A stretch of DNA of 64,000 nucleotides from Rhodospirillaceae bacterium (GTDB taxonomy: Bacteria; Pseudomonadota; Alphaproteobacteria; JAEUKQ01): assembly GCA_016722635.1 (NCBI GenBank), contig JADKIX010000010.1:372001-436000 (forward strand). Direction: 5' to 3'. The position numbers and the translations under genes are program-made. The notes under the pieces were generated by a model. It had not been told where the DNA came from. It ran no database searches and saw only the letters and a program-made list of their open reading frames with translations. The first letter of the stretch is position 1. Every line of letters starts with the position of its first letter. Below, piece by piece: positions 27,605 to 36,099 of the stretch.

Positions 27605-28861
27605 TTATAAATACTTGAATGCCAGTGCCGCTACGATGGTCGGGGGCAAGGCCGCCAGGAATAGTTTTAGCGGATGCACCGCTTTTTCATCGAAATATTT
27701 TCGCAGGATCGAAATACCTGCGGGGTTGGGCGCATTGGCAATGATGGTCAGCCCGCCGCCCGTGACGGCACCGGCAACCAAGGCATATTTAAATTCATCG
27801 GATAATCCGGTAACGAGTGAGCCAAGGTAAGTTAACGCCGCGTTATCCGTGAACGCCGTTAAAACGGTTGTACCGATGAAAACGGCATTGGTGCTCATGC
27901 TCATCAGCACCGGTTGCAGCCACCATTGCTGTTGCCCACCCAAAACAACTAATCCTGCCAGAAAAAAGGCAACCAACAGCCCTTCACGCAGAATGAGGCG
28001 GTCTTGATGGTGTTGATAGGCAGTGGCCACTCCCAGGAAGAATAGGAACAGGCCCATGAAAATGGCGGGATGATGGGCGAATATCACAATTCCTGCGAGG
28101 AACGCCAAATGCACCAATATTAATAAGGGAGGCACAGGTTCATTATTGTCTGTATTATCTGGCGACAATTGGCTTAATTCCTTACGGAACAACAGGGTGG
28201 CGCCTAATGAATTTATGGCGACTGCGATGGCGACTTTCCAGCCAAACATAGACATCATAAAGCTGATATCCCAGCCCCATTTTCCTGCCACCATTAGCAC
28301 CGGTGGTGCGGCGAACGGCGTCAATGTGCCGCCGATTGAAATGTTAACGAACAGCACGCCTAGCGTTACGTATTTCAAGCGGGAGGAAATGCCACGGCTA
28401 AAGAAGCTGTTGCCCAGTATCAGAGCGGCCAGTGTCATGGCCGCGGGCTCCGTTATAAAAGATCCAAGTAAAGGCACCAACGCCAAAACGGTGAAGTAAA
28501 ATCCTATGCTGCCTGGCAGGGGAATGGCTCGGGCTAACAAGCGCGTACTGGCCATTGCCGTTTGCAAAATGGGGCGGGTGGCAGCAATCACCATAATCGC
28601 GAAAATGAACATCGGTTCAGTAAAATTACGGGAATCAATATAGCTGATGGCGGCTGTAGAACCATTAGCAACAAACATCACAACCACCAGGACTAACGCC
28701 CAAAACCCAAATACCACCTCAACCTCGCCTAACAAATGCCATAATCCGGCATGAGCGGGTCGGGTATGTGCTAAATGCTCAAAGAATTTGGTTGAAAAGA
28801 TATGCAGGATGGCAATGGCAAACAGGCTTGCACCGATAACTTCAATCATTGTTGGGGTCAC
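27605..28861 (-). CDS. putative Na+/H+ antiporter (PF07399-like)
   Basis: 418 residues with about eleven hydrophobic helices. The opening LHIFSTKFFEHLAHTRPAHA and HLLGEVEVVFGFWAL, together with SFITEPAAMTLAALILG and ISIGGTLTPFAAPPVLMVA, match the putative Na+/H+ antiporter family related to NhaD/ArsB-type ion transporters. The repeated (T/E)PAAMT and TPFAAPP segments are probably the broken helices of the ion site. It stands alone, on the minus strand. Confidence 0.8.
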   Translation of the reverse strand: MTPTMIEVIGASLFAIAILHIFSTKFFEHLAHTRPAHAGLWHLLGEVEVVFGFWALVLVVVMFVANGSTAAISYIDSRNFTEPMFIFAIMVIAATRPILQTAMASTRLLARAIPLPGSIGFYFTVLALVPLLGSFITEPAAMTLAALILGNSFFSRGISSRLKYVTLGVLFVNISIGGTLTPFAAPPVLMVAGKWGWDISFMMSMFGWKVAIAVAINSLGATLLFRKELSQLSPDNTDNNEPVPPLLILVHLAFLAGIVIFAHHPAIFMGLFLFFLGVATAYQHHQDRLILREGLLVAFFLAGLVVLGGQQQWWLQPVLMSMSTNAVFIGTTVLTAFTDNAALTYLGSLVTGLSDEFKYALVAGAVTGGGLTIIANAPNPAGISILRKYFDEKAVHPLKLFLAALPPTIVAALAFKYL

Positions 28862-29282
28862 AAATTTCTCCTTGCCATGTCCATTATATTACGAAGCTTA
28901 TCATTAAAACCCGCAAATTTATCTAGCACATATTCCTCATTTTCCCTTTTAAGGTTACAAAGTCAAATGAATAGCTTTTAGGAAAAATCAAGTTATATGG
29001 CATAGAATTTATTACTATAAGGATTTTTTCACAAGTAAAACGAGGTTAAAATAAAAATTACTGTTGAGCCTATTTTTTTAACTTTGATTGACTTGAGACG
29101 TGTTGATTTCATCAAAAAACCATGAAACCCTTGCCCTTAAACTTCAGCAGCATATTGGGGTGAGGAAGCTAATTGCGTATTATATGTTCTCTTTAGTGGG
29201 GTTAGGAATCCTTATCATCCCGGGGATAGCCCCGCAAATAAAAATGACCTTAAGTTTTAAGAGATTGTTCTAGAAGCGAGCT
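28862..29282. other. intergenic region between antiporter and tRNA-Ser
   Basis: 421 bases, AT-rich. No ORF, repeat or RNA gene seen apart from a small CGGGG-ATAG-CCCCG hairpin near 29220-29235 with no T-run. The antiporter promoter should be here. Confidence 0.45.
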
Positions 29283-29372
29283 TGGCGGAAGGGGTGGGAT
29301 TCGAACCCACGGTAACGTTGCCGTCACGCCGGTTTTCAAGACCGGTGCCATCAACCACTCGGCCACCCTTCC
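29283..29372 (-). tRNA. tRNA-Ser (anticodon TGA)
   Basis: Class II tRNA, 90 bases with encoded CCA, on the minus strand. The acceptor stem GGAAGGG pairs with CCCTTCC (with discriminator G). The anticodon stem CCGGT/ACCGG holds loop CTTGAAA, giving TGA. The long variable arm and the GGTTCGAATCC T-loop region fit serine tRNA. Confidence 0.95.
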
Positions 29373-29657
29373 AAGCCTTTGTTTTACTCAGTTGCTTTTT
29401 TCTTGTCTATTATTATTTTTAACCTTTTTCAAAAAGGCTTATTAGGCTATGCCGTGACAAAAGAAAGTATAAATCCTATTGATGATACATTAGCCTCATA
29501 AATTAATTGAAATGACCCAATTATCCATAAAAAAACATCCATTAAATTTTCAATTTTTTCACAAATTAAGTTTTTATTAAAAAACACTTGAATTATAAAT
29601 AGATAAATAATAAAGCTAATATGTTATATTAACTAATGGTTGGATAGGATCGATATC

Positions 29658-30171
29658 ATGCGCATAATTAGCAACGGCCGTATCATCAAAAATTCATAGG
29701 GCTATTAACGCTTATATTTCTGGCATCTTGTGCCTCAACGGAGCGATCTGCGAATTACCGCCCGCATTATAAAGTGGGAAACCTTATGAAGTTGCTGGTA
29801 AATGGTATCATCCGCAAGAATATCAACAATATAAGAATACGGGTGTTGCATCTTGGTATGGAAAACCTTTTCATGGCCGTGCTACAGCAAATGGGGAAGT
29901 TTATAACCAAAATTCTTTGACAGCCGCCCATCCAACCTTACCCCTTCCCAGTGTTGTGCGGGTGACAAATTTGGAAAATGGCCGCTCCGTTATTTTACGG
30001 GTAAATGACCGTGGTCCTTTCGCTAAGAATAGAATTATTGATGTTTCCAGCCAGGCGGCAAAAGTTTTGGGATTTTATGAGCAAGGGACGGCGCGGGTAA
30101 AGGTCGAATTGTTACCCAATGAAAGCGCTATTGTTGCTAAGCAAATCCAGATCGGCATGCTGCGGAAATAG
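29658..30171 (+). pseudogene. rlpA: RlpA-like septal lytic transglycosylase/lipoprotein, frame broken
   Basis: RlpA proteins are double-psi beta-barrel lipoproteins acting on denuded glycans at the division septum. Readable parts in three frames: MRIISNGRIIK, then FIGLLTLIFLASCAS (lipobox ASC), YRPHYKVG, then KPYEVAGKWYHP, GVASWYGKPFHGRATANGE and VNDRGPFAKNRIIDVS with the barrel Asp. Two junctions each need one extra A: the A-run near 29690 (5 to 6) and that near 29781 (3 to 4). 514 bases plus two gives 171 residues, a complete short RlpA without a SPOR domain. Real decay or sequence error cannot be separated here. Confidence 0.82.
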
Positions 30172-30295
30172 GCAAACCACATGCAGTGTCTGCGATAACA
30201 TTATGGTTGTTGGGCATTGCGCATGATAAACGGTGATCTGCGTTGCCCCTTGAGTTAACCGGTAATTATTTTTTCTTACGTATAAGTGCGTTTGC

Positions 30296-31036
30296 GTGAT
30301 GCAGCCAAAAACACCAGAAGGTTTTGCCGTTATCCTATGCCGTCCGCAATTGGCTGAGAATATTGGGGCAGTGGCACGGGCGATGGGCAATTGTGGATTG
30401 AATGATTTGCGCCTGGTGGCCCCGCGTGACGGTTGGCCAAATCCGCAAGCTTGGCCATTGGCTGCCGGGGCTGACTGGATTTTGGATCAGGCCACATATT
30501 ATGAAGATTGTCATCAAGCGGTTGCCGATTTACATCAGGTTTATGCGACCACCGCCCGCCAACGCCATGTGATTAAAAACTGGTTAACCCCGAAAGCGGC
30601 AGCCCAACAACTTCATACAGAAATTTTGCAAGGCAACCGTTGTGGCATTTTGTTTGGCCCGGAGCGTGCGGGGTTGAACAATGAAGAAGTCGCCCTAGCC
30701 AACGATATTATTTCTGTGCCATTAAACCCTGATTTTTCTTCATTAAATTTAGCCCAATCTGTGCTGATTGTCGGTTATGAATGGTTCCAAGCAACGGCAG
30801 AAAATATTCAGCCACAAAAACTGGTGCTGAATGAAACAATGCCTGCCAATCAGGAACAAATCAGGCAATTTATCAATTTTCTGGAAACAAGGTTGTTGGA
30901 TAAGGGTTTTTTGTCGGATGCGGATCGTCGGCCGATCACCCTTCGCAATATCCAAGGCTTTTTAAAGCGGGCGGATGTGACGAACAGGACATTAAAACCC
31001 TATATGGGATCATCCGGGCTTTGGAGCGTCCTTTAA
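30296..31036 (+). CDS. trmJ: tRNA (cytidine/uridine-2'-O-)-methyltransferase TrmJ-like
   Basis: SPOUT-class SAM-dependent methyltransferase, 246 residues, modifying ribose of tRNA position 32 in characterised members. Seen: VILCRPQLAENIGAVARAMGNCG at the N-terminus (in part), YATTARQRH, the knot motifs GILFGPERAGLNNEEV and ISVPLNPDFSSLNLAQSV, and a C-terminal FLKRADVTNRT. The first codon is GTG followed by ATG; either may be used. Confidence 0.88.
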   Translation: MMQPKTPEGFAVILCRPQLAENIGAVARAMGNCGLNDLRLVAPRDGWPNPQAWPLAAGADWILDQATYYEDCHQAVADLHQVYATTARQRHVIKNWLTPKAAAQQLHTEILQGNRCGILFGPERAGLNNEEVALANDIISVPLNPDFSSLNLAQSVLIVGYEWFQATAENIQPQKLVLNETMPANQEQIRQFINFLETRLLDKGFLSDADRRPITLRNIQGFLKRADVTNRTLKPYMGSSGLWSVL

Positions 31037-31299
31037 ACAACTCATAAATACAGGGTGTTACCTGGTTTCTATAATAGCAAATGATGATAGATTTGGTTGG
31101 TTTATTCTTGACATCGCTATTATGACAGAGTAGAAAAATGCGTCGTCAGTCGTTTTTGGCTGAGAAATTTTTTTGATTGTTGCTAGTGCCAGATTGCTAA
31201 AGCAGCCATCTAGGACTGGCTTGGGAAGTTTATGGTAGATAAATTTCTTTCGAATTTGTACAAGGTTTTAATTGAAACTTATAGGTTGAAGAAAACAGG

Positions 31300-31914
31300 A
31301 TGACCAAAAGAATCCAATCGAAATATAAAATTGACCGCCGCCTGGGTGTTAATCTGTGGGGCAGTAGCAAAAGCCCGTTGAATAGCCGGGAATATGGTCC
31401 GGGGCAACATGGTCAACAGCGCCGCAAACCGACAGGGTACGGGGTGCAGTTATTGGCGAAGCAGCGCTTGAAGGGATATTACGGCAATATCGGCGAACGC
31501 CAGTTTCGCCGTGTTTATCAAGAAGCGGTGCGTCGGCGCGGCGATAACGACCAGAACTTGGTTGGGTTGCTTGAAAGCCGTTTGGAAAGCTTGGTTTACC
31601 GTGCGAAATTTGCCCCGACTGTGTTTGCAGCGCGGCAATTGGTCAATCATGGCCATGTTTTGGTTAATGGCAAATCGGTGAATATCGGTTCCGCCAAGTT
31701 AAAAGAGGGCGATGTGCTGGAAGTTCGTGAAAAATCCAAAGAGATGATTTTGGTCATGGAATCAGTTGCTTCCAATCAGCGCGATGTGCCAGATTATTTG
31801 GAATTGGATAGTAAGGGGATGCGCGCCACTTTTAAACGCGTACCGTTGCTTGAAGATGTGCCGTACCCGGTTCAAATGCAACCGAAATTGGTTATTGAGT
31901 TTTACTCACGCTAA
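31300..31914 (+). CDS. rpsD: 30S ribosomal protein S4
   Basis: Primary 16S rRNA-binding protein that nucleates 30S assembly; 204 residues, the normal length. Seen: the N-terminal RIQSKYKIDRRLGVNLW, GPGQHGQQRRKPTGYG, the S4 domain LESRLESLVYRAKFAPT with RQLVNHGHVLVNGK, and the C-terminal PYPVQMQPKLVIEFYSR. It stands alone with a 263-base leader and is followed by tRNA-Asp after 82 bases. A TTGACA at 31108-31113 could be part of its promoter, though no good -10 is seen. Confidence 0.96.
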   Translation: MTKRIQSKYKIDRRLGVNLWGSSKSPLNSREYGPGQHGQQRRKPTGYGVQLLAKQRLKGYYGNIGERQFRRVYQEAVRRRGDNDQNLVGLLESRLESLVYRAKFAPTVFAARQLVNHGHVLVNGKSVNIGSAKLKEGDVLEVREKSKEMILVMESVASNQRDVPDYLELDSKGMRATFKRVPLLEDVPYPVQMQPKLVIEFYSR

Positions 31915-31996
31915 ATCCGGCGTGGGGGTTTTCGCCGCTTTGTTGTGCTTGCCTCAAGGCGGCTTCCATATACACAATCGCCTGATTGTGTTTTGT

Positions 31997-32073
31997 GGGG
32001 GTGTAGCTCAGTTGGTTAGAGCGACGGCCTGTCACGCCGTAGGTCGCGGGTTCGAGTCCCGTCACTCCCGCCA
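31997..32073 (+). tRNA. tRNA-Asp (anticodon GTC)
   Basis: 77 bases with encoded CCA. The acceptor stem GGGGGTG pairs with CACTCCC (one G-T), the D arm is AGCTCAGTTGGTTAGAGC, the anticodon loop CTGTCAC gives GTC, and the T arm is GCGGG-TTCGAGT-CCCGT. It lies at the left edge of the accessory region; an integrase remnant starts 146 bases downstream, the arrangement expected for a tRNA-associated integration site. Confidence 0.97.
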
Positions 32074-32118
32074 TTTTCCTATCTTAAACAATCTTAAATA
32101 GTCCAGCTACCCTTGTGA

Positions 32119-32215
32119 CAGATCATTGATCTGCTGGGCATTTTATGTCCAAGGCCGTCTATCAGTCTTTAAGAAAGCTACAACATTCTGGGGCATAAAT
32201 TAATTTACATGCCCC
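32119..32215. repeat. palindrome and inverted repeat between tRNA-Asp and integrase remnant
   Basis: A near-perfect palindrome CAGATCA-T-TGATCTG lies at 32119-32133. A 7-bp inverted repeat GGGGCAT / ATGCCCC (32190-32196 and 32209-32215) lies just before the integrase start. Either could be an integrase arm site or a transcription stop; no T-run follows. Confidence 0.45.
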
Positions 32216-32218
32216 CGC

Positions 32219-32482
32219 ATGCCTTTAACCAACGAAGCTTGTAAAAACGCAAAGCCTGCTGAAAAAGCCCAAGAAATTATCCGATGCGAATGGCTTGTAT
32301 CTAGAAATTATGCCAAATGGGCAAAATATTGGTGTATGAAATATTGCTTTACGAGCAAAGAAAAACGCCTTGCCATTGAAGTTTATCCCGAAATAGCTTT
32401 AAAAAAAGCAAGAGCAAGGCTTCGACATAATAGTGATCCATCCGCTGCGAAAAAGGCAGCCAAAACAATTAAGGGGCTTTAG
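32219..32482 (+). pseudogene. truncated phage-type tyrosine integrase (N-terminal domain only)
   Basis: 87 residues resembling the N-terminal DUF4102 arm-binding domain of P4-like integrases: MPLTNEACKNAKPAEKAQE, a degenerate middle, KEKRLAIEVYPEIALKKAR and DPSAAKKAAK. Full proteins have ~400 residues with the core-binding and catalytic R-H-R-Y domains, all absent here, and the frame stops after KTIKGL. The usual glycine-rich LYL.V stretch is altered to CEWLVSRNYAKWAKYWCMKY. It marks an old integration at tRNA-Asp. Confidence 0.8.
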
Positions 32483-32511
32483 CAGAATAGCAAGTAAGGT
32501 AAGCTACTGCA

Positions 32512-32673
32512 ATGAAGGTAAATTATTGTAAATTAAGGAAGAAAAAGCAGATGAGGGTGTTAGAATTTTTTGTGCTGGAAGTGACGGCGCGATCTGCTGC
32601 AGATTTGGTAGGCATCCAAGTGAACACAGCAGCCCTATTTTACCACAAAATCTGGAAAAAATGGTCCTATTAA
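32512..32673 (+). mobile_element. IS1595-family transposase remnant
   Basis: A 53-codon frame whose middle (VLEFFVLEVTARSAADLVG then NTAALFYHKI) matches the N-terminal helix-turn-helix segment of IS1595/IS1016-type transposases. A normal enzyme has over 200 residues with a DDE-type catalytic domain. Here the frame stops at KKWSY and the remainder is missing. No terminal inverted repeats could be paired. It lies between the integrase remnant and the left direct repeat. Confidence 0.72.
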
Positions 32674-32688
32674 TAACTCAATCTACTA

Positions 32689-32724
32689 CAGCCCCCCTGA
32701 TTAATAATATTTAGATTGGGGCTG
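32689..32724. repeat. inverted repeat beside left island boundary
   Basis: CAGCCCC at 32689-32695 is repeated inverted as GGGGCTG at 32718-32724, ten bases before the left direct repeat. GGGGCTG also occurs 19 bases before the right direct repeat (52841-52847), so the two borders share more than the 14-bp core. Confidence 0.45.
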
Positions 32725-32734
32725 ATTTCATAAG

Positions 32735-32748
32735 TGATTTAGGCCATC
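32735..32748 (+). repeat. left copy of 14-bp direct repeat flanking nitrate island
   Basis: TGATTTAGGCCATC here is identical to 52867-52880. The two copies bracket the whole Mo-cofactor/nitrate block. This copy overlaps the stop codon of the last (leftmost) gene of the moa operon. Confidence 0.7.
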
Positions 32749-33092
32749 TCCCTATAGTGTTTATATGTTGCGCCTAGTGGGGAATCGCGCACATCTACCT
32801 CAAGTGCCAGCAACCAATCTTCTCCGCCCAACCTGGTTTCCTGCACAATTCCCTCGCGTGATGGCAATTTTTGTTTCAATTTTTCTAAAGCGCTACGGTC
32901 CACCAGCAGTGTAAGCCCCATCCCTTCTTCACGAAGGGTCAGGGGGGATGAAAGTGATTCACAGCGGACATGGTAATAAGGAATGGGCGAAAATGGCAGC
33001 CTAATCCTTAACATATTTCCCTGAAGCAACTCTATAACCTCCTCCCGCGTGATACGGAAACGCAATTGCCCTTCACTAATACGCACATTCAT
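32739..33092 (-). CDS. small protein of unknown function at end of Mo-cofactor operon
   Basis: 117 residues from the ATG at 33092, which overlaps the mobA stop as ATGA; a longer start (33113) adds seven residues. It is beta-rich: MNVRISEGQLRFRITREEV, then PYYHVRCES, GMGLTLLVDRSALEKLKQKLP and DWLLALEVDV. The opening MnVRI...LRFRIT.EEV resembles the uncharacterised DUF7009 family, though I am not certain. It is translationally coupled to mobA, so a role linked to molybdenum or nitrate use is likely by context only. Confidence 0.65.
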   Translation of the reverse strand: MNVRISEGQLRFRITREEVIELLQGNMLRIRLPFSPIPYYHVRCESLSSPLTLREEGMGLTLLVDRSALEKLKQKLPSREGIVQETRLGGEDWLLALEVDVRDSPLGATYKHYREMA

Positions 33093-33721
33093 AAGCTTGT
33101 GATCCTTTTCCAATCTTCTGGGGTGTTAACGTTGGTCAGCTGGACGGCTTCCATATCTGAATGCGTGGCCCTACATATTTTTAGCTGTTCCAGTAGTTGA
33201 CGCACGGCCACCTGTCCGCCTGCGGCTATTTTGGCGGCTGCCTGATTGATTGCTGCCAGCACATGATTGTGCAGGCGGATAAAAAGGGGGAGAGGCTTGT
33301 CGGTAAAACAAGCGCCATCACAGCCATCGGTCAAGTGGTATGACAGCAGGCGGTTTAGTAAGGCAGGGGTCAGCAGCGGCATATCCACCGGTACGAATAG
33401 CCAGGCGCGGGGCCATTTCTCTTTTACAGCTGCTTGCGTTATTGCATAAATGCCGCCGACAGGCCCCGCGTGAGGGAAAATATCCTCAACTGCGGTATAC
33501 CCTGTTGCTTTTCCACTAACAACAACAGGTGAGCAGCCCAGTTTGTCCAAGAGTTGTAGCATATGGTCGATCAGGCGCATATCCCGGAAAGGGAGGTATG
33601 CCTTGTCGCGACCCATGCGTGAAGATTTCCCGCCTGCCAATACCACCGCGCCAATGGGTTCAATTTTTGAGTGCAAGGCTATGTCCCAGTTCATTGTGAC
33701 GGTTGTATAATATGAACCCAC
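33089..33721 (-). CDS. mobA: molybdenum cofactor guanylyltransferase
   Basis: Adds GMP to molybdopterin, giving the (bis)MGD form required by NarG. 210 residues. Seen: the nucleotide motif GAVVLAGGKSSRMGRDKA, GPVGGIYAI, WLFVPVDMPLLTP (metal Asp) and NVNTPEDW near the end. The start is GTG at 33721, or ATG at 33694 giving MNWDIALHS; neither has a strong ribosome site. It lies downstream of moeA by 120 bases, on the same strand. Confidence 0.9.
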   Translation of the reverse strand: MGSYYTTVTMNWDIALHSKIEPIGAVVLAGGKSSRMGRDKAYLPFRDMRLIDHMLQLLDKLGCSPVVVSGKATGYTAVEDIFPHAGPVGGIYAITQAAVKEKWPRAWLFVPVDMPLLTPALLNRLLSYHLTDGCDGACFTDKPLPLFIRLHNHVLAAINQAAAKIAAGGQVAVRQLLEQLKICRATHSDMEAVQLTNVNTPEDWKRITSL

Positions 33722-33841
33722 TGGGTACCTGTGTAGGGCGACATCTGTGCTTCCTGTTTAAAGTAAGAAGTCATGCTGATTTTCCTAATCCTGTATGTTC
33801 CAGGGAGATAAGGGTGTTGTAGGCAAAGACGGAAACATTAA

Positions 33842-35122
33842 TCAGTTTTTGCACGTGAAAGGGACATCCCTCAAAGGTTGCAGTGATAGGGGGGTTCCGC
33901 CCGCACCAAAGAAAAAAACGGGAACAAAGCTACCTGGCATACATTCTAAGCGATCTTCATCCAAGACAACCCAGGCGTTCGTTTCTGCAAGCGGTTTTAT
34001 TTTAAACGATTCCTGACCGGAAACAATAGTGGCTCTCAATTCGCCCTTTGGTCCAACCTTAAGTGCAGTTTTGAGGAACTGACGGAAATTTCCATTTTTC
34101 GTAAAACTGTTTTCGGCCCGGGCCATAATCGGTTGTTCTACAGGTAATCCTTGCAATACCCGTAGTAAGGGCTTTACAAAAAAACGAAATCCAATAGCGG
34201 CAGAAATCGGGTTGCCTGGCAATCCAAAAAACCAACTGCCATTCGGTAGTGTGGCAAACAATACAGGCTTCCCGGGGCGGATATTGACACGGTGAAAATG
34301 CGTAGTTGCCCCCAGACGCTTCAGGCTTTCAGGAATAAAATCCCTGACGCCTTTTGATACGGCGCCGGTGGTAACAATGATGGAGCCAGCCTTAACTAAG
34401 CTGATGCGTTCCTCGAATTGCGCGGCGTCATCGGCAATAATACCGCTATAATGGGCCGTGAATCCTTCCTCTCGGCAACGTGCCATCAAATATGGGGCGT
34501 TAGAATTATAAATTTTTCCTTCTGGCAATGATGTGTCTGTGTTATCGATGATTTCTTGGCCTGTGGCAAAAAGATACAAATCTGGCAATTTCCACGTATT
34601 TATGCGACCGATACCGAGGGAGGCAAGGAGCATAATATGTTCAGCGGTAATCACTTCACCACGGCGAAGTACTGTCTGGCCGTGGCGCACATCTTCACCC
34701 GGGAAGCGGATATTTTCATATTCCCGGGCGGGGCGAATGAAGGTTGCTTTATTGCCTGCAACCGCCACTGCTTCAATAGGGATAACCGCATCAAACGGTT
34801 CCGGTATGAACGCACCGGTCGTGATCTGCACGGCGCATAAATCCTTTCCGTGGCTAGCAACGATATCCCCGGCGGCAATTGTCCCGGTAATTTGCAAGGT
34901 AACAGGATGTGTCACAGTAGCGCTGGCGATAGTAGCGCGGCGTATAGCAAACCCATCCATTGCCGAATTGCGGAAGCTTGGCACATCCATTGCACTGGTG
35001 ATGTCGGCGGCAGCGATTTTTGCCAGGGCGGCAAGTAATGGCAATTTTTCCGACTGTAGGGTGCAGCGTGCCTCAAGATAATTTGCAAGGCTTCGGGATA
35101 GCTTATCATCCTTTTTCTCCAC
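33842..35122 (-). CDS. moeA: molybdopterin molybdenumtransferase
   Basis: Inserts molybdate into adenylated molybdopterin. 426 residues. Seen: MDVPSFRNSAMDGFAIR, AVQITTGAFIPEPFDAVIPIE, GEDVRHGQTVLRRGE, the substrate motif VTTGAVSKGVRDFIPE and GLPGNPISAAIGF. It starts at a GTG that overlaps the end of moaCB by 17 bases, so translation is coupled. The middle TGAVSKG replaces the common TGGVSVG but keeps the catalytic Asp in RDF. Confidence 0.9.
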   Translation of the reverse strand: MEKKDDKLSRSLANYLEARCTLQSEKLPLLAALAKIAAADITSAMDVPSFRNSAMDGFAIRRATIASATVTHPVTLQITGTIAAGDIVASHGKDLCAVQITTGAFIPEPFDAVIPIEAVAVAGNKATFIRPAREYENIRFPGEDVRHGQTVLRRGEVITAEHIMLLASLGIGRINTWKLPDLYLFATGQEIIDNTDTSLPEGKIYNSNAPYLMARCREEGFTAHYSGIIADDAAQFEERISLVKAGSIIVTTGAVSKGVRDFIPESLKRLGATTHFHRVNIRPGKPVLFATLPNGSWFFGLPGNPISAAIGFRFFVKPLLRVLQGLPVEQPIMARAENSFTKNGNFRQFLKTALKVGPKGELRATIVSGQESFKIKPLAETNAWVVLDEDRLECMPGSFVPVFFFGAGGTPLSLQPLRDVPFTCKN

Positions 35123-36094
35123 GCATAATGCGAATCAGGATGGGGGATAAGATAGGCAGTAACACTTCCATACCCTCTTTCACGGCCGAGGGATTGCCAG
35201 GAAGTGTGATGACCAACGTCTTGTTGATGGTTCCGGCAATGGAGCGGCTGCTCCAGGAAAGCGCTGTGTGCTTCGCTCCGTCGCTACGCAGTAATTCGCC
35301 AACACCTGGAATTTCCTTGTCAAACAATGCAGTCAGCGCTTCCGGTGTTACGTCACGCGAAGAAACGCCCGTGCCACCCGTACAGGCAATCAGCGCGGGC
35401 GCATGTCCTTAACGATCTCCTGGACGGTGGAACGTATGGTATCCAATTCATCGGGGATTACCCGATAATCGACAATAATAGCGCCATGCTGCATGAGCAT
35501 ATCTTTAAGCACTGCGCCCGATTTGTCTTCGTACACTCCCTTATATGCCCGGTCACTCATGGTCAGCACAACGACTTTCCTAGCGGAAAGGGTGGGTTGT
35601 GGTGCCGGTCGGATTACGGCCATTACCCAGTCGGGCACACCCGCAGGATTTAACCACAATCCCTTCTTGCCACCCATCTTGGCGAGGAGGAGGATATTGC
35701 CTATTTGCAAATCTGGCTCAACCATTTTGGTTAAGTCCCATATGGTAAGCAGTGCGGCGTTGACCCCTGCCAATGCCTCCATCTCTACCCCGGTTCTAGC
35801 ATGGGTGGACGTAAAACAGAACACTGTAACAGATGACTTTTCTTCATCTAGTTCTGTGATTATTTTTACATGATCCAGTCCCATCGGGTGGCATAGGGGG
35901 ATCATCTCATAAGCTTTTTTTGCCCCGTTGATACCCGCTATTTCAGCTAACATCAGCACGTCGCCCTTAGGGAGTTGGCGGTCACGAATTAAGGCGAAGG
36001 CCGTACTGCCAACGTATATTTTCCCCGATGCAACAGCTATCCTATGAGTCACGGGCTTATCCCCCACATCGATCATGCGAAACATATTTTGCAT
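35106..36094 (-). pseudogene. fused MoaC-MoaB Mo-cofactor protein, frame broken
   Basis: A bifunctional arrangement: residues ~1-150 are MoaC (cyclic pyranopterin phosphate synthase; KGDVLMLAEIAGI, IPLCHPMGLD, RTGVEMEALAGVNAALLTI, KMGGKKG). From about 165 on it is MoaB/MogA (VVVLTMSDRAYKGVYED..., then CTGGTGVSSRDVTPEA and LPGNPSAVKEG). The frame stops at MRPR near 35393. One added base in the C-run (MRP then ALIACTGGTG) restores it: 989 bases plus one equals 990, or 329 residues. Such moaC-moaB fusions are known. The downstream moeA overlaps its end. Confidence 0.85.
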
Positions 36095-36099
36095 TTTTA

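Noticed and set aside
31108..31136. TTGACA as an rpsD promoter
   Set aside because: The best -10 at 17-base spacing is TAGAAA, too weak to list as a promoter.
31766..32101. Open frames spanning tRNA-Asp on both strands
   Set aside because: They run through the rpsD end and the tRNA; no protein similarity is visible.
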